Assembly: GCA_023410715.1 (NCBI GenBank)
Contig: JAEYPN010000025.1
Location: forward strand, 62,001-126,000
Origin: Bacillota bacterium
Lineage (GTDB): Bacteria; Bacillota_I; Bacilli_A; Izemoplasmatales; UBA1188
DNA: 64,000 nt
Reading direction: 5' to 3'
Shown here: positions 25,368 to 34,249 of the stretch, one piece after another
Numbering within the stretch: position 1 is the first letter of the stretch
Layout of the letters: each line of letters starts with the position of its first letter
Program-made: the position numbers and the translations under genes
The notes under the pieces: generated by a model
The model's input: only the letters and a program-made list of their open reading frames with translations
Told to the model about the DNA's origin: nothing
Database searches by the model: none

Positions 25368-26657
25368 AAATACTTTATTATAAATATAATTAATGTTTGA
25401 TGCGTAATACTCTAAAGTAAAACAAGTATCAATTTCTTCTTTATTAAGAATTGTTTTAATTTCTTCATGATTTGTAACCTGTTTTTTAAAACTTATTTTG
25501 TTATTATAAGTTGATAAAGCAAGTGGTTGAATCAAATCATAAGCTTTTTCTCTTGATAAACCTTTATTAATCAAAGCATTTAAAACTCTTCCTGAAAAGA
25601 TTGCTTCATTAGTTAAATAAATATTATCAAGCATTACTTTATCTCTGACAATTAAGGTTTTAAGAACTTTATTATAACGAACCAAGATATAATCAATAAG
25701 TGTTGTTGCATCAGGAACAATAATTCTTTCTACTGATGAATGAGAAATATCTCTTTCATGCCAAAGCAAGATATCTTCCATAGCAGGAATCGTATATCCT
25801 CTTATTACTCTAGCTAGTCCAGAAACATTTTCAGAAGAAATGGGATTTTGTTTATGTGGCATCGCTGATGAGCCTTTTTGATTAATATCGAAAAATTCTG
25901 ATACTTCGTTTACTTCAGTTCTTTGTAAACTTCTAATCTCTAAAGCAATTTTTTCAATCAACGTTGCAATTAATGCTATTTCATTAATGTAGCTTGCATA
26001 AATCTCTCTTGGCATAACTTGAGTTGAAATATTAGCCTCCTTCAAATGAAGAATCTTGCAGGTTTCACTTTGAATTATAGGCGGAACATTGCTCATATTG
26101 CCAACCGCTCCACTAATTTTTCCAACCTCAATATTTTTCATTGCAAGCTTTAACATTTCTTTTCTTCTTTTTAATTCATCATACCACATAGCAAATTTTA
26201 AACCGAATGTTGTGATCTCCGCATGAATTCCATGAGTTCTTCCAATACAGTAAGTATTCTTATATAAATAAGCTTTTTCTTTTAACGTACTTAATAATTC
26301 ATCAAGATCAGAAAGAATTACTTTATTTGCTTGTTTAATTAATATTGCATTCGCAGTATCTACAACATCAGTTGAAGTTAAGCCGTAATGAACCCATTTT
26401 TTTGATTCATAGGGAATTGTCTCAGAGATGGCTCTTGTAAAGGCAATGACGTCGTGTTTTGTGCTTTTTTCAATTTCTTTAATTCTTTTAATATTAACTT
26501 TGGCACTATTTTTTACCTCTAAATATTCTTCTTCTTTAATAGTACCTTCTTTAACCCAGCTTTTTAAAACCGCTAATTCTACTTTAAGCATAGCTAGAAA
26601 TTTAGCTTTTTCATCCCAAATTCTCTTCATTTTTTCATTTTTGTAACGTTCAATCAT
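25359..26657 (-). CDS. purB: Adenylosuccinate lyase
   Basis: Fumarase/aspartase superfamily enzyme acting twice in purine synthesis: it removes fumarate from SAICAR and from adenylosuccinate. 432 residues, the usual length. Visible motifs: SKKWVHYGLTSTDVVDTANA with the substrate-binding serine and threonine, RTHGIHAEITTFG with the catalytic histidine, and the signature SSAMPHKQNPISSE. Its ATG overlaps the folD stop (ATGA). It ends the large aro operon, and its stop codon sits in the terminator hairpin. The purine gene purA is about 12 kb to the right. Confidence 0.97.
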   Translation of the reverse strand: MIERYKNEKMKRIWDEKAKFLAMLKVELAVLKSWVKEGTIKEEEYLEVKNSAKVNIKRIKEIEKSTKHDVIAFTRAISETIPYESKKWVHYGLTSTDVVDTANAILIKQANKVILSDLDELLSTLKEKAYLYKNTYCIGRTHGIHAEITTFGLKFAMWYDELKRRKEMLKLAMKNIEVGKISGAVGNMSNVPPIIQSETCKILHLKEANISTQVMPREIYASYINEIALIATLIEKIALEIRSLQRTEVNEVSEFFDINQKGSSAMPHKQNPISSENVSGLARVIRGYTIPAMEDILLWHERDISHSSVERIIVPDATTLIDYILVRYNKVLKTLIVRDKVMLDNIYLTNEAIFSGRVLNALINKGLSREKAYDLIQPLALSTYNNKISFKKQVTNHEEIKTILNKEEIDTCFTLEYYASNINYIYNKVFKE

Positions 26658-27502
26658 TTTTCTACCTCAGCTTTAAAACACTCAAGCGTGTTTTTCATTA
26701 ACATCGCTATTGTCATTGGACCAACTCCACCAGGAACTGGTGTGATATATTTTACTTTATCATAAACATCATCAAAGTCAACATCACCCACAATTTTTCC
26801 ATCGACTCTGTTAATGCCAACATCAATAATAATAGAACCGTCTTTAACCATTTCTTTTTTAATAAATTTTGGTTTTCCAATTGCTACAACAATCAAATCA
26901 GCGTCTTTAGTATGTTTAATTAAATCTTTAGTTTTGCTATGACAGATTGTAACTGTCGCATTACTATTTTCAAGCAGCCTTGCCATTGGTTTACCAACGA
27001 TATTGCTCCTACCAATTATGGTACAATCAAGACCAGTTACATCAATTCCTATTTCTTTCATCATTTCCATAATACCGAGTGGCGTACATGGGACAAGGCC
27101 TTTCTCGTTTACTGATAGTTTACCAACATTAAGGATATTAAATCCATCGACATCTTTAAGAACGGAAATCCGATTAATTACTTTCTTTTCATTAATATGC
27201 TTTGGAAGTGGAAGTTGGACTAAAATTCCGCTAATTGATTCGTCAACGTTTAATTTATCAATTAAGCTTAAAATATCCTCTTCTTTAGCACTATCAAATC
27301 TATAAACTGAAGAATCAAAGCCCATCTCTTTACAAGCTTTTTCTTTCGATCTTACATAAACCTTGCTTGCTTGATCATCCCCAACAATTATAACGGCCAA
27401 ATGTGGCTTTTTGCCATATTTAATATACATTTCATTTGTTTCATTTTTTATCGTATTTTTAACTTTTTCTGCAATACTTTTTCCATCAATTATCTTATTC
27501 AT
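26654..27502 (-). CDS. folD: Bifunctional methylene-THF dehydrogenase/cyclohydrolase
   Basis: Interconverts methylene-, methenyl- and formyl-tetrahydrofolate, supplying formyl groups for purines. 282 residues, typical. Motifs: VYVRSKEKACKEMGF with the catalytic lysine, GILVQLPLPKHI, DVDGFN, the nucleotide-binding GRSNIVGKPMA, and the C-terminal PVPGGVGPMTIAML. AAGGGG precedes the ATG. It sits between the DAHP synthase and purB genes. Confidence 0.97.
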   Translation of the reverse strand: MNKIIDGKSIAEKVKNTIKNETNEMYIKYGKKPHLAVIIVGDDQASKVYVRSKEKACKEMGFDSSVYRFDSAKEEDILSLIDKLNVDESISGILVQLPLPKHINEKKVINRISVLKDVDGFNILNVGKLSVNEKGLVPCTPLGIMEMMKEIGIDVTGLDCTIIGRSNIVGKPMARLLENSNATVTICHSKTKDLIKHTKDADLIVVAIGKPKFIKKEMVKDGSIIIDVGINRVDGKIVGDVDFDDVYDKVKYITPVPGGVGPMTIAMLMKNTLECFKAEVEK

Positions 27503-27511
27503 TATATCCCC

Positions 27512-28522
27512 TTAAATCTTCCTATCAATTGCAATTGCAATACGTTCTATTTTTTTAATTAATTCTAAATATTTATCTATTCTTAAACTCTGTTTTCCAT
27601 CAGATAAGGCATTTACTGGATCTTCATGTACTTCAATCATCAAGCCATCCGCCCCTGCAGCGATAGCTGCCTTAGCTAATGATTCTACATATTCAAAGTT
27701 TCCTGCTGCATGTGATGGATCAACAATAATTGGTAAGTGTGATAATTTTTTAACAACAGGAATACTACTGATGTCTAGAGTATAGCGTGTGCTATTTTCA
27801 AAGGTTTTAATACCTCTTTCACACAATATTACTTTTTTATTTCCCTGTGATAGTATATGTTCAGCTGCAAGCAACCATTCTTCGATTGTTGAACCAAATC
27901 CTCTTTTGAGTAGAATTGGTTTATCAATTTTTCCTAAGGCGTCAAGCAAATCAAAGTTTTGCATATTACGTGCACCGACTTGAATTATATCGACGCTTTC
28001 AATGAAAAGAGGCAATTGATTTTTATCTAATATTTCTGACACAATAGGAAATTGATATTTCTCTTTTTTCTCTTTTAAAATACTTAAACCTTTATCTTTT
28101 AGACCATCAAAACTATATGGAGATGTCCTAGGTTTATAAGCTCCAGCTCTAAAAATGTTAGTCTTTGAATTTTTTAAAGCTTTCATTAGTCCATCAATTT
28201 GTTCTTCACTTTCCACTGAACAAGATCCCGCAATAAAAACAAGTTTTTCTCCACCAATTTTTACACCATTTACATCAATAATGGTATTTTCACTTTGGTA
28301 TTCACGACTTGCTTTAATAAATGGCACCTTATTATCAATAATATTTTGAACAAAATCATAAGCATATAGTGAAGAAAAATCATAAAGGCTTCCTTTAGGT
28401 GTTATTAAAACATAATTATTATCAACATTATTAATTACAATGCTTATTCTTTCACTTTCTAGCTTTTCTTTTAAAATGTTAACTTCATTAGCACTTGTGT
28501 TACTTTTGCATATAATAATCAT
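27512..28522 (-). CDS. aroF: DAHP synthase (type I beta, with N-terminal regulatory domain)
   Basis: First step of the shikimate pathway, joining PEP and erythrose 4-phosphate. 336 residues. Residues 1-75 form a ferredoxin-like/ACT-type domain (MIIICKSNTSANEVNILKE) as in the Thermotoga enzyme, where it gives feedback inhibition. The barrel starts near residue 85 and shows IAGSCSVESEEQ, FRAGAYKPRTSPYSF, QVGARNMQNF, KPILLKRGF, VILCERGI and the C-terminal DPSHAAG with metal/substrate histidine, all family signatures. The start overlaps the aroQ stop (ATGA). The gene name varies among organisms, so aroF is a convention. Confidence 0.95.
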   Translation of the reverse strand: MIIICKSNTSANEVNILKEKLESERISIVINNVDNNYVLITPKGSLYDFSSLYAYDFVQNIIDNKVPFIKASREYQSENTIIDVNGVKIGGEKLVFIAGSCSVESEEQIDGLMKALKNSKTNIFRAGAYKPRTSPYSFDGLKDKGLSILKEKKEKYQFPIVSEILDKNQLPLFIESVDIIQVGARNMQNFDLLDALGKIDKPILLKRGFGSTIEEWLLAAEHILSQGNKKVILCERGIKTFENSTRYTLDISSIPVVKKLSHLPIIVDPSHAAGNFEYVESLAKAAIAAGADGLMIEVHEDPVNALSDGKQSLRIDKYLELIKKIERIAIAIDRKI

Positions 28523-28947
28523 TTTAATACCTCCTTAATATAATCAATTGCTTGTATATAACCGTTTATTCCCTGGCCTATGATTTGTTTTTTTACAAGG
28601 GGAGTAAATATTAAATTGTTTCTAAATTCTTCTCTTATTTCAACGTTGCTCATATGTACTTCAACTATTACACCTTTATACATTTTAAGTGCATCATAAA
28701 TAGCATAAGAATAATGCGAGAAAGCACCCATATTAATAATTAATGCATCAACATGCAAATGTTTTTGAATGTAAGTAACTATTTTACCCTCATAATTTGA
28801 TACAAAGCATTTGACATTAATCTTATCATTTTTGGCGTGCTTTTCTATTTTCTTTATTAACTCTTTATAAGTAGTTTTTCCATATACATCTGGTTCTCTA
28901 CTCCCTAACATGTTTATATTAGGCCCGTTTATTACACAAATATTCAT
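28519..28947 (-). CDS. aroQ: 3-dehydroquinate dehydratase, type II
   Basis: Third step of the shikimate pathway, forming 3-dehydroshikimate. 142 residues, the normal type II size. The start INGPNINMLGSREPDVYG carries the type II signature with the catalytic tyrosine further on (YG). NYEGKIVTYIQ, IINMGAFSHYSYAIYDAL and EVHMSNVEIREEFR follow in the right order. The ATG lies 29 bases inside the end of the preceding aroE-aroK gene, behind GAGG, and the stop overlaps the next start. Confidence 0.96.
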   Translation of the reverse strand: MNICVINGPNINMLGSREPDVYGKTTYKELIKKIEKHAKNDKINVKCFVSNYEGKIVTYIQKHLHVDALIINMGAFSHYSYAIYDALKMYKGVIVEVHMSNVEIREEFRNNLIFTPLVKKQIIGQGINGYIQAIDYIKEVLK

Positions 28948-30154
28948 TGATTTTTACCTCGATATTTTCTTCATCTAAAACTTTAATGTCCGCATAAAAA
29001 TTATAGAGTCTATTTCTTGTTTGATATAATTTATCAAAACTACTCATGTTTCTAATTAGGGGACGATTTTTTTGAGGACGATTCTTTAATTTTTCAAGCG
29101 TGACATCCAAATAGATAACCAGTCCATTTTGTGCTAATTTACGCATGATTTCTTTATTTAAAACCATTCCCCCACCAGTTGAAATTATTTTATTATTTAA
29201 TAAATATATTTCGTCGGCTACCTCATTTTCAAGTAATCTAAAATGCTTTTCCCCTTTTGAACTAAAGATTTCACTTATTGCCATCTTTTCTTTTTTTTCA
29301 ATAACATCATCTGTGTCAATAAACTCTTTATTTAAGGCTTTTCCTAAGGATTTTCCCTTAAAAGATTTGCCTGAATTTGGCATGCCAATTAAGACAATGT
29401 TCATTCTTTTTTTTAAAAAACTTAAATAAAAATCATTTATCTCCTCAACACTAAATTTTCTATTTAAATAAATCTCTTCAGCCTTATATGCTTGATAAAC
29501 TAGCATGTATAAGCCGTTAATTGCTTTTATTTTAAGATTCTTAGCTCTTATAAGAAGGTTTGTCCATAAGGGATTGTAAATCAAATCGATACAAGTTTCT
29601 AAACTCTTAAATCTTTTGATATCTATTAATAATTTGTCGTTATTATTTGGATACATTGAAGAAGGAGTGGCATTAATAATTATATCAATTTCCAAATTAT
29701 AAACCTCATTAAAATAAAGCTCATCATCTTGTTTTTTAGTTCGACAAGCCACATAAATGTTTTTAGCATTTAAATCTTTCAGGGCTTGATAGATGGTATT
29801 CTTCGCTCCTCCATTACCTATAATTAAAATATTTTTTTCTTTTACATTAACATTAAAATATTTTAACGTCGCATTAAAGCCATCATAATCGGTATTATAT
29901 CCTTTTAAATAGCCCTTTTCATTAATAATTAAATTACATGAACCTGTATTTAAAACTTTCTCATCTTTATAGTCTAGGTATTTAATTACTTCAGTTTTAT
30001 AAGGAATTGTTACATTCACAAAGTTAAATTTTTTCTCACTAAAAAAAGCTTTTAAATCTTCAACTTCAAAAAGATTATATTCCTCATTATTAATTTTTTC
30101 ATGAATTTCTTTTGAAGCGCTATGCTTTAAAGTTTTTCCTAGTAAGCCATTCAT
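28919..30154 (-). CDS. Fusion of shikimate dehydrogenase (AroE) and shikimate kinase (AroK)
   Basis: 411 residues combining steps four and five of the shikimate pathway. Residues 1-240 are AroE: LLGKTLKHSAS at the start, the catalytic lysine in NVTIPYKTEV, NTDYDGF and the nucleotide-binding IIGNGGAKNTIYQAL. Residues 252-411 are AroK: P-loop IGMPNSGKSFKG, FIDTDD, IISTGGG and RPQKNRPLI. Both domains look complete and keep their key residues. AroE here is shorter than the usual 270-280. The fusion has the dehydrogenase first. It starts three bases after the aroC stop without a clear ribosome-binding site. Confidence 0.93.
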   Translation of the reverse strand: MNGLLGKTLKHSASKEIHEKINNEEYNLFEVEDLKAFFSEKKFNFVNVTIPYKTEVIKYLDYKDEKVLNTGSCNLIINEKGYLKGYNTDYDGFNATLKYFNVNVKEKNILIIGNGGAKNTIYQALKDLNAKNIYVACRTKKQDDELYFNEVYNLEIDIIINATPSSMYPNNNDKLLIDIKRFKSLETCIDLIYNPLWTNLLIRAKNLKIKAINGLYMLVYQAYKAEEIYLNRKFSVEEINDFYLSFLKKRMNIVLIGMPNSGKSFKGKSLGKALNKEFIDTDDVIEKKEKMAISEIFSSKGEKHFRLLENEVADEIYLLNNKIISTGGGMVLNKEIMRKLAQNGLVIYLDVTLEKLKNRPQKNRPLIRNMSSFDKLYQTRNRLYNFYADIKVLDEENIEVKINEYLCNKRA

Positions 30155-30156
30155 AT

Positions 30157-31200
30157 TTATAGTGAAAAATCAAGTAGGACATAGTAACAGATACTATTGA
30201 TTACTTCAATCACTCTATTACAGATAAAACTGTCATGACGTCCTGAGATTTCCTTTACCTCCATTTTTTTTGTATAAAGATTTAATGATTCCTGCGGTTT
30301 TCTAATGGTAGGGGTTGGCTTAATTACAACCTTAAAAGTAATTTCCATTCCATTTGAAATCCCCCCATTAATTCCTCCGTTATGATTTGTTTTCGTTACT
30401 ACTTTACCATCACTTAAAGCAAAAGCGTCATTCACTTCACTCCCATAGTGTTTAGAGAAATCAAAACCATCGCCAAACTCTACCCCTTTCACAGCTGGAA
30501 CAGAAAATAATAAATGGGATAAGATGCTTTCAAAGCTATTAAAAAATGGTTCACCAAGCCCTGCTTTAGGATTAATAATCATTGTTTCAATGACACCGCC
30601 AAGAGAATCACCATCTTTAAAAGCATTTTCTACTAGACTTAACATTTTTTCTTTTACTTCATCATTAATAACCGGAAAATCTGAGCTAGTTAATTTATAA
30701 TAATCTGCTTTAGTAAGTTTTTCATCCTCAAGATCTTTTACCTTATAAATGTGTGAACAAACAAGTGGATTGTCTAAAAACTGTTTGCAAATAGCTCCAA
30801 GCACAACAAATAAAACTGTCATTCTTCCAGATGACATTCCACCGCCTTTAATATTCAACTGATCATATTTAATAAATTGGGTATAATCCGCGTGCGATGG
30901 ACGAAGATATCCATTAAAATTATACTCTGATGCATTAACATTTTTATTTTTTATAATGACTGTTATTGGGTCACCTGTTGTTATAAAGTTTTCATCTAAT
31001 CCCTTATTAATATCATATTCATCATCTTCAACACGAGATGTATTAAAAGAAAATTTTGGCCGTCTTTTACTTAATGCTTGATCAATAATACTAAAATCAA
31101 TTTTTTTGTTTTTTGGTAAACCTGTAATGGTTAAACCTATAAACTGATCATGAGACTTACCAAAAAAGGCCACTTTGATTTTATTACCAAAAATATTCAT
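30157..31200 (-). CDS. aroC: Chorismate synthase
   Basis: Last step to chorismate, FMN-dependent. 347 residues. Typical start GNKIKVAFFGKSHDQFIG with the FMN-facing histidine in SH. Then RRPKFSFNTSRVEDDEYDI, the substrate region LRPSHADYTQFIKY, GGGMSSGRMTV (usually GGSHSSGRET), NGGINGGISNG and the C-terminal SGRHDSFIC. The substitution in the 'SSGR' segment is a variation worth noting. GGAGATG lies before the ATG. The enzyme sits in the middle of the aro operon. Confidence 0.96.
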   Translation of the reverse strand: MNIFGNKIKVAFFGKSHDQFIGLTITGLPKNKKIDFSIIDQALSKRRPKFSFNTSRVEDDEYDINKGLDENFITTGDPITVIIKNKNVNASEYNFNGYLRPSHADYTQFIKYDQLNIKGGGMSSGRMTVLFVVLGAICKQFLDNPLVCSHIYKVKDLEDEKLTKADYYKLTSSDFPVINDEVKEKMLSLVENAFKDGDSLGGVIETMIINPKAGLGEPFFNSFESILSHLLFSVPAVKGVEFGDGFDFSKHYGSEVNDAFALSDGKVVTKTNHNGGINGGISNGMEITFKVVIKPTPTIRKPQESLNLYTKKMEVKEISGRHDSFICNRVIEVINSICYYVLLDFSL

Positions 31201-31204
31201 AATC

Positions 31205-32194
31205 TCATCTCCAAAATTTTTTTATTTCATCTAAATTATATTCAATTATTTCATATTTACCAATATCTTTAACAATAATTAAATTAAATTTATTACTCAT
31301 TTCTTTTTTGTCTTGTTTAATCATTGGGACTAGTTTATCAAAAGATATATTTAATTCTTTATTTAAATCAAATTTATCAAGAAGCTTTATTAAATCTTTA
31401 TTATAAAAGCTCATAAGTTTCATTCCATAAGCGACTGCTTCTCCATGAAGAAGGCTTAAATCTGCCATTTCTAAGGCATGGCCAATCGTATGTCCAAAGT
31501 TCAAAGCTCGTCTTTCTTTTAAGTCAAACTCATCCTTTTCAATAAAATATCTTTTAATTAAAACAGCTTCAAAAATATATTCTTCAATATTTTTTTTAAC
31601 ATCTTCATCTTTAAGCAACTTATAGAATAAGTCCTTATCATAAATCATCGCCACTTTAATAATTTCCGCCATCCCATTATTAAAATTTCTTTGATCCAAA
31701 GTTTCTAAGGTTTTTGTATCAATTAAAACCTGTCTAGGTGGGTAAATTGAACCAATTAGATTTTTCTTTTCATCAAAGTTTACCCCGGTTTTACCACCAA
31801 TAGATGCATCAACCTGTGCTAAAAGGGTCGTAGGAATATTTGTATATTTTAAACCTCTTTTATAAATGCTTGCAACAAAACCAGCAATATCATTTATTAC
31901 GCCCCCGCCTAAGGCAATTATTTCATAGCCTTTATCCACATTATTATTTTCTAAAAAGCTAATGATATCTAAAACCGTATTAATGGTTTTGCTTTTCTCA
32001 CCAAAAGCTATTTCATAGGTCAAGATGTTTATTTTTTCTTTAATCTTATCTAGATATTTTTTAGGAAGATAATCATCTGTTATTACAACATACTTTTTTT
32101 CTTTATCTAAATATTTATCAATTTCATCAAGTAAACTGCTACCGATGAAAATATCATAACTATGATTATTTGCTTCAACGTTAATACGTTTCAT
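31205..32194 (-). CDS. aroB: 3-dehydroquinate synthase
   Basis: Second step of the shikimate pathway, NAD- and metal-dependent. 329 residues, a little shorter than the usual 350-360. Conserved stretches: FGEKSKTINTV, IIALGGGVINDIAGFVASIY, NIPTTLLAQVDASIGGKTGVNF, the metal ligands in FGHTIGHALEM and LLHGEAVAYGMKL. GGAGG is six bases before the ATG, and the first 14 bases overlap the end of aroA. Confidence 0.97.
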   Translation of the reverse strand: MKRINVEANNHSYDIFIGSSLLDEIDKYLDKEKKYVVITDDYLPKKYLDKIKEKINILTYEIAFGEKSKTINTVLDIISFLENNNVDKGYEIIALGGGVINDIAGFVASIYKRGLKYTNIPTTLLAQVDASIGGKTGVNFDEKKNLIGSIYPPRQVLIDTKTLETLDQRNFNNGMAEIIKVAMIYDKDLFYKLLKDEDVKKNIEEYIFEAVLIKRYFIEKDEFDLKERRALNFGHTIGHALEMADLSLLHGEAVAYGMKLMSFYNKDLIKLLDKFDLNKELNISFDKLVPMIKQDKKEMSNKFNLIIVKDIGKYEIIEYNLDEIKKFWR

Positions 32195-33377
32195 CTAATA
32201 CCTCCACTATTCCACCAATAGATTTAAAATCATCAAAAAACTTAGGATATGACTTAATGATTCCATCTGCGTGTAAAATTTTTATCTCGCCACTAGATCT
32301 AAATGACGCAATGGATGCCATCATGATAATTCTATGGTCATTATAGCTATTAACTACTCCACCTTTAAATATTTTAATTGGTTTTATTTTTAATATGCCA
32401 TTTTCATATTTTAAATTACCACCGATGTTATTTAATCCTTCTATTACGCTTTTAATTCTATTTGATTCTTTAAAAGCTAATCTATCAATATTTATTATTT
32501 GACTTTCTTTATCTTTAAAACATAAGAGTAAAGAGAGTGGTGGAACTAAGTCTGGATTATTACTTAAATCATAAATATTACCCTTACTTTTTACAAGTTT
32601 AGTAAAATTTTTATCTGGTTGATAAGATTTTTTAAATAAGCCATCAATATAAACATCTCCCCCAATAGCCCCTGCAACAAAAAAGTTTGCGGCATGAGAG
32701 TAATCACCTTCAACTAGCATATTACATGGCTTATAAAAGCTTCCTTTTTTAATTAAGAAGCCGTTTTTACATTTATGGACCTTAACCCCAAAATCACTCA
32801 TTATTTTTATTGTTAGTTCAACATATCCAGTTGATGGAATATTTTTAGTTGAGCATATTTTTACATCCTTATTTAACAATGGCGCAAAAAGTAAAAGCCC
32901 CGATATTGTCTGCGATGAAACTTCTTCATTTAATAAATAAAAGTCTCTTTCAAGGAAGCCTTTAACTATAAATTTATCATCTTGAACTTTAATATCGACT
33001 AAATCTTCATAAGATCCAATTTTTCTTTTTAGCAGATCATGTTTTGCGCTTATTTCAATTTCTTTTTTATCTTTTAACATAAACGGAAGTAAAAATCTAA
33101 GTGTAGATCCTGAACTTTTTACATCAAATTTTGTCTCGTTATTTAAAGGCATTCCTTTGCCATAAATCGTTATTTCTTCTTCTTCTATAGCTAAATCAAC
33201 ACCTAAACTTTCTAAGATGCTTATTGTCGCTAAAACATCCTCTGATAAAGACGTGTTAGATAAAACAGTAATACCAGTAGCCATGCTGGCACAAATAAGC
33301 GCCCGGTGAAGAACGCTTTTAGATGATGGAATTTTTATTTCGCCTTTGGCTTTACTAGGTTTTACTATTAGATCCAT
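32181..33377 (-). CDS. aroA: 3-phosphoshikimate 1-carboxyvinyltransferase (EPSP synthase)
   Basis: Sixth step of the shikimate pathway, joining PEP and shikimate 3-phosphate. 398 residues, somewhat shorter than the usual 427. The start KPSKAKGEIKIPSSKSVLHR carries the catalytic lysine and arginine. SSGSTLRFLLPF replaces the usual NAGT.RFL. SSQTISGLLLFAPLL and NDHRIIMMASI are in place. First gene of the aro operon, with the promoter region shared with the divergent dapF gene (71 bases apart from the dapF reading frame). Confidence 0.95.
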   Translation of the reverse strand: MDLIVKPSKAKGEIKIPSSKSVLHRALICASMATGITVLSNTSLSEDVLATISILESLGVDLAIEEEEITIYGKGMPLNNETKFDVKSSGSTLRFLLPFMLKDKKEIEISAKHDLLKRKIGSYEDLVDIKVQDDKFIVKGFLERDFYLLNEEVSSQTISGLLLFAPLLNKDVKICSTKNIPSTGYVELTIKIMSDFGVKVHKCKNGFLIKKGSFYKPCNMLVEGDYSHAANFFVAGAIGGDVYIDGLFKKSYQPDKNFTKLVKSKGNIYDLSNNPDLVPPLSLLLCFKDKESQIINIDRLAFKESNRIKSVIEGLNNIGGNLKYENGILKIKPIKIFKGGVVNSYNDHRIIMMASIASFRSSGEIKILHADGIIKSYPKFFDDFKSIGGIVEVLDETY

Positions 33378-33457
33378 TTTCTCACCAACGCTTCATTATT
33401 AGGCGTTTATATTATACCATAATTTAATTATGTAATAAATTATAATAGGTGATTTTT

Positions 33458-34249
33458 GTGTATTTTTCAAAATACGAGGCTTGTGGAAATAATTTTATTT
33501 TAATCGATAATCCGCATTATAAAAAATATCTAAACAAAAGGTTTATTGAAAGGTTTTGTGATTCAAACCATGGCGCATCTGCGGATGGATTAATTTATTA
33601 TGATATCAAGCGTAATAAAATGCATATTTATAACAAAGATGGCAGTGAAGCGTCAATGTGTGTTAATGGATTTAGAGCTCTTGCGCTTCACATCTATTTA
33701 AATTTTGATAAAAACCGCAAGCTAAAAATAAATGTTGGCAACACAAGGTATCAATCTTATATATGTGATGATGGCATTATTACAAACTTTAAAAAACCTC
33801 GTGATTCTTTTACTAAACACGAGATATTTTTTAAAGATAATTCATATATTTTATATGAAATGAACTATTTAACTAAAAATCTTGTTTTAATTGATGTGGA
33901 ACCAAATTTAGACCTAACTTTATTTATTAGAAATTTTTTCCCTAACCATAATATTAATTTTGTTAAAGTTTTAAATCGTCAGGAAATAAAAGTTAAAACT
34001 CATGAAAATGGCGTTGGCTTTACTGAATCATGCGGAAGCGGTTCGTTAAATAGTTACTATATTTTAAACAGTTTAAATTTAATTGAAGATCGAATTTCTG
34101 TTTTATATTTAAAAGATAAAGCGGTTATTTATAAGAAGAACAATGATTACTTATATATTAAAGGGCCTGCTTTATTAGTATATAAAGGAATTTATGGAGG
34201 GAATTATGAAAAAGGGACTTTATACGGCGTTAGTAACACCTTTAAATGA
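33458..34249 (+). CDS. dapF: Diaminopimelate epimerase (divergent)
   Basis: Converts LL- to meso-diaminopimelate for lysine and peptidoglycan. 263 residues from GTG 33458, behind AGGTGA; an earlier GTG at 33449 overlaps that site. The family start is FSKYEACGNNFILIDN. The two catalytic cysteines are in SMCVNGFRALA (normally CGNG.R) and ESCGSGSLNSYY (normally CGTG). Other family stretches are weaker than usual, so this is a divergent copy, but both cysteines are kept. It overlaps dapA and stands with dapA and dapH. Confidence 0.88.
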   Translation: MYFSKYEACGNNFILIDNPHYKKYLNKRFIERFCDSNHGASADGLIYYDIKRNKMHIYNKDGSEASMCVNGFRALALHIYLNFDKNRKLKINVGNTRYQSYICDDGIITNFKKPRDSFTKHEIFFKDNSYILYEMNYLTKNLVLIDVEPNLDLTLFIRNFFPNHNINFVKVLNRQEIKVKTHENGVGFTESCGSGSLNSYYILNSLNLIEDRISVLYLKDKAVIYKKNNDYLYIKGPALLVYKGIYGGNYEKGTLYGVSNTFK

